64,000 nt of DNA from Stenogyne calaminthoides (lineage: Eukaryota > Streptophyta > Magnoliopsida > Lamiales > Lamiaceae), in contig JBBCBC010000001.1 of the NCBI GenBank assembly GCA_037126765.1, positions 29,124,804-29,188,803 of the forward strand, read 5' to 3'. The position numbers and the translations under genes were made by a program. Shown piece after piece: positions 56,211-64,000 of this stretch (its first letter is position 1; the number at the start of each line of letters is the position of its first letter). Below the pieces are notes generated by a model, which made no database searches, had not been told where the DNA came from, and worked only from the letters and a program-made list of their open reading frames with translations.

Positions 56211-58599
56211 CTACAAATAAGATAGACTCGATTAAGATTGTGCATAAACATAGAGATATCATATATTGATTATCAGACCTATACACAGGCCTGGTAACCG
56301 ATAAACACATGCGGAAACCAAGAAACAATAATCAATGGATTGACAAAATCTTTGACAAAATCTTTAAGATCAATGGATTTTAAGGAAAAAGATTCATCAA
56401 ATAATCAGAAATTACCAGATTCTGTTTTTCGGGAAGATAATTTTGAAGCTTAAGAAAAACACTTTGAATCGCAGAGAAGTAATCTGGAGAGTTTTCAGAA
56501 AATAAATCGCAAGTTTGTGAATGGGAAAACTCTGGTAGGGTTTTTGATGAACCTTATAAAGATGAGGAGGGAAAAGAGACAAGATTTGGAAGATCAACCG
56601 TTTGAAAAGATTAAACGATCCAGATTAAACGGTTTTGATCGTATGGTCAGGAAAAAGCACGTACGAAAACCTTTTGGATTTAAAATCGCATTTTGTAGCA
56701 ATTAATACAGGTACCCCACGTCCACATTAAATGTTTTGCAGGGAATACGTCACAAAGGTAATGCGTACAGTAAGACAAATAATATCAGATAAGATCAAAT
56801 AAGTAAGCAAATAACAAGGGAAAAGAAAAAGCGATTCGGTTGGTGATATTGCAATCAGTCAATACCACTTGTAGGTCCTTGTAGTTGATTTCACTTGTTG
56901 ATCTTAGTTTTCTGCCTAAACCTTATAATTTCCCAACTGATTTTTCCAACTGAACTGTCTGATTTTCCCTTTTTCTGATCCTCCTCGATCAGTTGAAGTT
57001 CCCCCTTCAACTGATATTCCAGATCTTTTCTTGACTGATATATCTGATTTGTTGAGATATTCAAGCTCAACTGATCTTCCTCATCCGATCGGGCCAGATG
57101 TAATCGATTACGTTGACCTAATCAATCTTCTCGGATCAAGCCAATTCTTGGGATAAGTGTTACCGCCAAAGCTTAGTCAGAATAGTAGTCTCTATTCCCT
57201 AAGTTGGCACGATTTGACATCGTAATTATAGTCCTAATATTTTGATATGTCAATCCGTAGTAAATTTATCCAATTATCGATCAAGGATTTCTACATCGTT
57301 GTCTTGTGATGCAAATTTCTCTAAAAGGCTTTTTGAAGTCAAATTTGCATTTTGTACCCTTGCTTGGCCTCTATAAATTGGACCAATGTTTTACACAACA
57401 TAACCCATTCACCATACTTATCTTCTTTGTAGAATCATGTATCCTGGTGAACCCTTATTTCTAAGTGAGACTTCCCAAGAAACACCTTTACCCCTTTTTT
57501 TCAATAATTTCACTTCTCAAATCAACCCCTGTTGTCCTTTATCGCTTGTTTTAAATTAGCGTCATCAAAGATTTCACATACAATTGTTGCTAAGCTTCTC
57601 TACCACCAAGGCGGCGGCTCTGCTATCGCAACTGAGAAGACACTTCTCCTAACCGTATGCACCTTGTGTGTCTATCGAGATTACGGAACTAGCATCAACA
57701 GACTCAGTCTGATATAAAACATGAGTTTGATATACGGTCTGGATCAGACAACAGCTGATCTTCGTATATCAACTCAATTTTTGCATGCAACACATGTGCC
57801 CATAAGGTCTTTGAACCACTTTCTTGGCACATGTGCTCCATTTAACAAATTGGAGAGCCCATTGACTTGGTCTAAGGGCTCGCTTAGAAAATCCTATCAA
57901 TGCCTCTCTCGGCTCCCAATCGGGTTTTAGCTTGACTAAGCGGCTTTAGGATTATTTCAAAGCCTCTCTCACCCTTGTTAAGTGGGGAAAATGAGAGCAT
58001 CGGTTAAAAATCTCTCTCCCTTGCTCTTCTTGGGTTAGGATGAGGGTTTAGGGTTATAGGCTTAGGATTTTCGATTATGACTTATGTACTGACCTCCGGG
58101 TCCTTTGTACTTGTAACTTGTAATGTAACCTAACCTTCGGGTTTTTATCAATGAAAATTTCTATTATTCCATTGTTGTGTAAATTTTCTGCTTTCTTATG
58201 CGATTGTAGGCTTTAATCTGTGACTCTTGCTTGTTGAATATCAGCTTAATCGACTTACAAAGATGTAAAATGACCAAACTGATTTAATCAGATAATCCTT
58301 TTAAACTGAGCGTTTCCTTTAATCTGATAAACCTTAAATCTGATCAGTTCCTTTAATCTGTTAACTTGTAAATCTGATCGATTTCTCATATTAGTTCCTT
58401 GACTGATCTTCTTATCAGTTGAGATATCAAATTCAACTGATTCCTCTCAACCTGGTTAGTCTCTTAACCAGCTGGTTCTGGAGAACAATCCATCAAGCAT
58501 TTTAGGTGCTTTTTCTCCAAGATCCAGAAGCCCTAGCTCATTGCATAATTATCTGAATCTGATCTCAGCTAGTGGCTTGGTTAGAATATCGACTTTTAC
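56211..58599 (-). other. Spacer between RNase H and the extra ORF
   Basis: About 2.4 kb without a recognisable protein domain on either strand. Short plus-strand frames (57532-57930) show no motif. It probably holds the leader or promoter of the extra ORF. TTCAACTGAT/GATCAGTTGA repeats are frequent (56930-57090 and 58270-58450). Confidence 0.5.
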
Positions 58600-59116
58600 A
58601 GAAATCGATTAGAATCTTTTCCATTCTGATATTCTTCTTTTCAACATGATCTCTTATAAAATGATGTCTGACATCCACATGCTTGCATCTTGTATGTAGA
58701 ACAGGATTTTGAGTGATTGCAATAGCACTATTACTATCACAGAATATAGGTACATTCTTAGCTACAATGTTATAATCCTCAAAATTTGACTAAGCGGAGA
58801 GCGGTTAGGGAGCAACGACTTCTGCAGACCATATATTCCTTGATTAGTAGATGTCGAATCGATGTGTCCGCTTTTTGAAAACCACGAGATCGCCATACTT
58901 CCTAAAACCGACATGTTCCCGAGGTTGATTTTTCACAATCTTGCAACCTCCATAATCAGAATCAGAATACCCACTAAGCTCTAGATTATCATCTGATGGG
59001 TAAAATAAACCAAGGTTTACTGTCCCCTTCAGATACTTAAGAATTCGCTTAGCTGCTTCTAGGTGGCTTTGCATTGGATTTGCCTGAAATCTGGCACATA
59101 CACCCCTATCTTGCAA
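58600..59116 (-). pseudogene. RNase H remnant, minus-strand Sirevirus-type element
   Basis: The frame at 58844-59116 gives ARFQANPMQSHLEAAKRILK, YLKGTVNLGLFYPSDDNLEL and SGYSDSDYGGCK, the start of copia RNase H with its first catalytic Asp. Downstream (about 58790-58640) another frame gives VAKNVPIFCDSNSAIAITQN, TRCKHVDVRHHFIRDHVEKK and IRMEKI. The middle part, including the expected TEAEY block, is garbled. Confidence 0.85.
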
Positions 59117-59222
59117 AAGGTGATATCCGTCTGGCCGGGCGGTCGGTATAATAGAGATCCAATGAGAGCCCTAAATTCTTTCTGATTTGTTTTCTGACCA
59201 TCCTCGTCTGGATCCATCTTGA

Positions 59223-60010
59223 ATCAAGTCATCATAGGAATTTTGGCTTCCTTACAGTTTTGAACTCCAAACTTAGCCAATAAATTCCTAGTGTACTTTG
59301 CTTGGCGATAAATATCCCTTACGTACTTTGCTTCACTTGTAGACCCGAAAAATAATTCATCCGTCCCCATCATGGACATCTCGAACTTCCCTTGCATCGG
59401 TTTCTTTGAATCTTTCACATAGACTCTTGTTGGGAGATCCGAAGATGATGTCGCCCCACGTGATCCGAACCATCGAAATATCTTCTCCATCTTCTATTCT
59501 CGAATAAGGTTACGTCCCATTTGCCCTTTAGTGAACCCACTTGTCGATCAAGAACCGAGAGAGTGTATCATACCGTGCTCGAGGAGCTTGTTTGAGCCAT
59601 AAAGAGCTTTTCTTAAAAGGTACACTTGGTTGCTCTTTTTTCAAGCTTTGGAGGTTGTTCGACATAAACTTCCTCTGCTAGTACCCCGCTTAAGAATGCA
59701 CTCTTTACGTCCATCCGATATCTGAAACCCTCTGTGGGAAGCATATGCGAAAAACAACCGAATGGCTTCTAGGCGGCGATCGGTGCAAAGGTCTCATCAT
59801 AATCAATTCCTTCCGATTGTGAATACCCCTTAGCAACAAGTCTTGCCTTATTTCTCGGTGATGACATTTTTCTCATCTCTCTTGTTCTTGAAAACCCACT
59901 TCGTGCCAATTACGTCTTGATGATTTGGTCACGTCCACCAGTTCCCAAACTTGGTTTCTCTCAAAACCTGCTCGACTCCTCCTCGCATGGCTAGAATCCA
60001 AATTAGCGTC
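59223..60010 (-). pseudogene. Reverse transcriptase remnant, minus-strand Sirevirus-type element
   Basis: Reading left from 60010, broken frames give RNQVWELVD, a GIDYDETFAPIA segment and MDVKSAFLSGVLAEEVYVEQ, which are the fingers and palm of copia RT. At 59224-59490 the frame gives MQGKFEMSMMG and QAKYTRNLLAKFGVQNCKEA, the thumb and connection. The YVDD palm block is not readable; sequence around 59500-59620 is heavily altered. Confidence 0.8.
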
Positions 60011-60418
60011 TTGTAGAGAGCTTCTCTATTGTTGTTGGTTCCTTCATAGACAAATAACAACAATACATGGCACTTTCACCAACTGATGTCTAGTTTTAAC
60101 TTTATCGATGGGTCTCATGATCGATCGGTTGGATGACCGGTTATCCGTGTCCTTCGCTTACGATTTATGTTAGTTTGGAGAACATCATCCATTTCGATAA
60201 AGGTTCATTACTAGCGACCGGGAGTGGTGCGGTTTATGATCCACTTGATAAGAACATGTCTCGGTGATGTCCGTTTCGCGGGAACTTCGGTGTTCCCCCC
60301 TGATCGGATGGTTCGATTGATATCGCCTCACCAGACCGAACTTCATCGGCGCTTTTCGTACCTTAGGATCTGAATTATCTGGTGAATCAGCTAGATCTGG
60401 AATGTATACTGTTACGAT

Positions 60419-61498
60419 TTATGATCCTTTTTCCTTGATCGTTAGCTGATCCATTTTCTGAGCATCAGGTACAGATTGATCAGGTACGTCTTGTTCTGAA
60501 GCAGATTTCTCTTGTTCAGAGGATGCTTCATCAAAGACTACATGGGGTGTTTCTTCCACAACTAGGGTTAAATGCATTTGTAAACCCCGAAAAGCCTTGC
60601 TAGATAAGGAATATCCTAAGAATATACCCACATCTGACTTGGCCTCAAAAGTCTTCAACTGACTCTTCCCATTGTTGTGTATGAAACACTTACACCCAAA
60701 ACACATGGAAGTAAGAAACACGAGGTTTTCTGCCCTTCCATAGTTCATAGGGTGTTTTGTAGTGAGCCTTAGTCAGAAGACATCTGTTCTGACTATGACA
60801 TGCGATGTTGATTATACGCCTTAAACGACTTGGTATCGCATGTTCAAATAACATCGTCGCGGCGAAAACTTCTTTGAGAGTCCTGTTCCTCCGCTTCTCT
60901 TTACTCCATTCTATTGTGGCGTTCTTGCAATGATGTCTCATCTTTGTATACCAAACTTAGAGCAAAAAAATCGGTTATAAAGAGTTCGAAATTGCATACC
61001 TTTATCGATCGATTTTTACTACATTGACACCCTTCTCATTTTGTAATCTTTTTAGCGATTTCGGGTATCTTCGTTTGTCGCCTCATTCTTCTTATGTAAG
61101 AATATTACCCAGGTAAACTTGGAATAGTCATCCACGATTACCAGAGTATATTTGCGTCCGCTTAGACTGACTGGTGTAACTGGTCTGAATAGATCCATAT
61201 GAAGCAACTGTAGTACTCTGCTGGATGCCGGTCCAGGAATTCCTTTGAATGAAGTTTTGACCTGTTTTCCCTTCTGACATGCAGCACATGTCTGATCCTT
61301 TGAAAATACTTCATTCGGAAGTCCTTCCACTAGAGACATCCTTGCTATCTTTTTAAGAGTTTTAAAGTTCAGATGACTCATTCTTTTGTGCCAGAGCCAA
61401 CTGCTACTTTTGGAACTCTTGACAATCAGGCATGCATTTCTTGGGCAACTGTTCCAATCAGCTGTGTAGATCGTCCCTTTCTTTGAACCAGTTAGCAA
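60419..61498 (-). pseudogene. Integrase remnant, minus-strand Sirevirus-type element
   Basis: The frame at 61052-61498 has the pre-integrase zinc finger (WLWHKRMSHLNFKTLKKI ... CAACQKGKQ) and the core blocks LLHMDLFRPV and YTLVIVDDYSKFTWVIFLHK, with both Asp residues. Frames at 60690-60941 (RRNRTLKEVFAATMLFEHAI, YKTPYELWKGRKP) and 60419-60748 (CFIHNNGKSQLKTFEAKSDV, GIFLGYSLSSKAFR) give the C-terminal part. A gap of broken sequence at 60942-61051 removes the block around the third acidic residue. Confidence 0.87.
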
Positions 61499-61833
61499 AA
61501 TCTATTGAGTGGCTCGATTCTTGATAGTACATTGATCAGTCGAGAACTCAACGCTTCATCCGTTATCATCGCGAGAATTGAAAACCGATAATAGGTTGTG
61601 CTTGGACCTTCGACATACGAGACTCCGATTATTTGTACATCATCATTCTCTAAGGTTCCGAATCCTTTGGTGTAACCAAAGTTATCATCACCGAAGAGTA
61701 CACGTGGGCCTTTCTGTTCTATGTAAGAGCTGAGGAGGTGTTTGCTTCCAGTCATGTGCCTTGAGCATCCACTATCGATGTACCAGATAGTTGCTTGCAC
61801 ACCTCCTTTGTTGGCCAAACCCACGCGATCCAA
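61492..61833 (-). pseudogene. Protease remnant, minus-strand Sirevirus-type element
   Basis: Contains WYIDSGCSRHMTGSKHLL with the catalytic Asp in DSG, then EQKGPRVLFGDDNFGYTKGF and NDDVQIIGVSYVEG, as in Sirevirus/Tork-type proteases. After VEG the frame shifts, and the expected KHNLLSVSQF block is readable only in other frames. Confidence 0.85.
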
Positions 61834-63046
61834 AGCTGACCGTAATCGGGCTTTAGGTACCCCTTTTGGATTGGGTCCCGAGGGGTTAGGATTAGTTTTG
61901 GGGATCCATACAAACGAGCACTTCTATTGAGATCGGTTAGATCGAAGGCCCGATTTGTCTCCCCATACCTATCAACATAATCATACATCTCTTTATATAT
62001 CTTTTCGATTAGTATGATTATTAGTGTGAACCTTGGATGACTTAGAAGACTTGGGATTTATCTTTTTACGTTTGTCTTCTTTTCATCCAAAGGTGGTTCA
62101 GTCTGGCGACCCTAGATTTACGATTATAGGGGTAGAACGATCGCTACCATCAAAAGATTCATATCTTTTTTTTTGGCATATGTGGTTTTTGCGCTACCTA
62201 AAGCATGCTTATTAGGCAATGACCTTGATTGGGTCTCGATTAGACTTCCTTTTTACGGGTTGTCTTTTTTCGATACGATATGTTGATCGAGTTGAGGTCT
62301 CTTCGAAAGAACGGGTTCTTCATTGATTTCTCGGTGATGCTTTTACCGTTGGGGTCCATTTTGTTCCCTTACGGTTAGGCACCCGCCTTTACCTTTCAAC
62401 CGGTTTTTTTCCCTTATTAGATACAAGTTTAGCTTTTGGTGTATCTTTGTCGAAACTTCGTCTGCGATTACACCCTTTTGAGATGAATCGATCGGGGCTT
62501 GTGAGGATGTGGAAGGGTTCTCATACCCAAGTCCTTCTTGTTAATCGTTGTTCAAAAATAGGTGTTCATGTCTTGAAACAGTTTTAGATGATTTTGTAAA
62601 AACTTCTATTTTCTTTGCGATTATCCTCGAGATGATTTTAGACTCTTATGCATTAGGAACAACTCATCAAATTTAAACTGAGGATTTTGAAGTCATCGAC
62701 TTCTTTGTTTGTTAATAACCGGTGATCTTTGATCTGCTTCTCTCGATCGAAGCTTTAACTTTCGGAATGTTAAATTCCTCGATTGCCTTTTACGGCGGTT
62801 TCAACAGTTTAAGTTCGAGGCTTTATTGAGATCATTCTCTTTAGCAAAGGTGATTATTTACGATCCTCGACTTGTCATTTTCAAACTTCCACTATAGCAT
62901 AAGTGTCTCTTTGCATTGGAGAGATCCTCAAGCAATTGCTTTCGAGTAAGAGTCTGCAGGTCAATCTCCCGGCGGTGTGCTAATGATAGCGGTGTAAAGC
63001 GAACAAAGCGAGTTTTGGAGGTTACCTCAGTTGGTCCTCCTGGCCA
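61834..63046 (-). pseudogene. Degenerate gag-protease linker region
   Basis: Lies between recognisable gag and protease. A short frame near 61850-61930 reads VWIPKTNPNPSG in one phase, leading into the protease. No zinc knuckle can be read with certainty. The density of frameshifts is higher here than in the flanking domains. Confidence 0.5.
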
Positions 63047-63996
63047 TCAGCGAGATCTCATCATCATCGAAGAGAATATCGGATCTTCATTTTCATAGAA
63101 GTCAACAACCTTCTTGTCGGACATAAATCTTCTCTGAGAGGAGTATCCGGAATCCTCGGAGGGTAGATAGGAATCGTCGATTCTGATGTGTAAAGCAACC
63201 ATGGCTTTTACGTCCTGTCTGATTTGCTCTCTTACATTTCCTCTTTTCTTCCCTTTCTCTTGGCGTCCAGTGCAGGCGTCTGTTGTTTGTAGTGACTGGC
63301 TTCTCCACGGTTGAAGCACGCGCTCCTTGATCCACTGAACCTTTCCTTCCATGTGAATCACTCAAAATCGTATGATCTATCGGTGACTTCCCTTTACGAT
63401 AGTAGTCGAGCTTCTTACATCACGATTGGTTATCTCTTCTTTCATCATTTAGATTATCTCTTTTCCTTTCATCTCTGTGATCTCTCCGATCATCAGATCT
63501 GGTTCTTTCTGGAGATCTGTTGGCTGATCTCCTATCTCTTCCTCGGCTATGTTGATAATCTTTATAAAATCTTCGATACTTACCAAGTTGAATATTTGAT
63601 TTTTCTAGTTTCCTGGTAAGCAGAGCGATCTGTTCTGCCTGACTTATAATGTTTCCAATGGGTTCATTGGTCTTTGATCTACTGCTGGTTGCCTTAAAAG
63701 CAATCCGATTTAGAAGTTGAGGCTTCAGCGGGCACCTCATCTTCATCTGCTTGTCCTCTCTCAATTAAATCGAACTCGTGAGCTTTAAGACTCAAGAACA
63801 GGTTACTTGGCTTCATTTTTGAAATGTCTTGGCAATCCTTGATTACCGTGACTTTCATATCCCATTTCTTGGTAAGAGATCTTAATATCTTGTAGTTGAT
63901 ATCTTTATCAGACATCTCTCTACCAAGTTCTCGAAGCTTGTTTATTGACATTGTAATCCTTCCATCAAGTTCGTTGATGGTTTCGTTGGGCAGCAT
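63047..63996 (-). pseudogene. gag remnant, minus-strand Sirevirus-type element
   Basis: The frame at 63694-63996 has NELDGRITMSINKLRELGRE, DINYKILRSLTKKWDMKVT and PSNLFLSLKAHEFDLIERG, the C-terminal half of a copia UBN2-type capsid. It overlaps a shifted frame (63420-63764) carrying a coiled-coil-like stretch and an Arg/Asp/Ser-rich basic tail (SRGRDRRSANRSPERTRSDD). A further frame (63047-63361) holds an acidic segment with PSEDSGYSSQ and YENEDPIFSS. The N-terminal half is beyond the window edge. Confidence 0.83.
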
Positions 63997-64000
63997 CTTC

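Larger units (their letters stand above)
51374..64000 (-). mobile_element. Sirevirus-type Ty1/copia element, minus strand, runs off the right edge
   Basis: Read on the minus strand from the right edge: gag, zinc-knuckle region, protease, integrase, RT, RNase H, a spacer, an extra 3' ORF, the polypurine tract and the 3' LTR (51374-52904). This is the Sirevirus layout. The 5' LTR, primer-binding site and right-hand TSD lie outside the window; the left flank is GGGCG (51369-51373). All coding domains contain frameshifts, often at sites where CTG or CAG would be expected. Confidence 0.9.

Overview
This is a repeat-rich stretch of a plant nuclear genome. Spliced exons, Ty1/copia and Ty3/gypsy LTR retrotransposons with plant-type primer sites, Stowaway MITEs, a LINE, a SINE and a nuclear-type tRNA-Val all point to a eudicot. 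I cannot name the species. No prokaryotic system, CRISPR array or plasmid-like locus is present.

Two genes look functional. The first is a four-exon BODYGUARD-type alpha/beta-hydrolase gene (25835-30673, plus strand, 461 codons) with a complete Ser263-Asp410-His438 triad; this family acts in cuticle and suberin formation. The second is a tRNA-Val(UAC) at 32990-33062 (minus strand) with a truncated twin about 274 bp away.

Most of the rest is nested transposons whose edges can be fixed by target-site duplications (TSDs). Left nest: a Ty3/gypsy element (6636-23321, TSD GTTCA) carries a Ty1/copia element inside its reverse transcriptase (9386-20114, TSD TCAAC). That copia element carries an inverted solo LTR of its own family (14872-16477, TSD GTTTC). 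The gypsy element carries a second, unrelated solo LTR before its integrase (21699-21934, TSD TGGCC). Removing each insert together with one TSD copy returns the interrupted coding frame.

Right nest: an old minus-strand LTR (36805-37598) is interrupted by the 3' LTR of a minus-strand gypsy element (37599-38591). That element carries an antisense ORF with a Transposase_28-like domain. The ORF is split by a copia element of Sirevirus type (41155-49981, TSD GATCT). A second Sirevirus-type element on the minus strand begins at 51374 and runs off the right edge. Both Sirevirus-type elements have an extra charged ORF between RNase H and the 3' LTR, and share the same 14-base polypurine tract.

The left flank (1-6635) holds an LTR remnant, three Stowaway MITEs, a fold-back repeat and a non-autonomous hAT-like element. 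Between the nests lie the hydrolase gene, a SINE with a 10-bp TSD, MITEs in intron 3, hairpins and minisatellites around the tRNA, a MITE with long terminal inverted repeats, and a 5'-truncated LINE.

One caution about the data: between about 42.8 and 63 kb many differences from expected sequence fall at CTG/CAG trinucleotides, including inside a primer-binding site. They may be sequencing or consensus errors rather than true decay.
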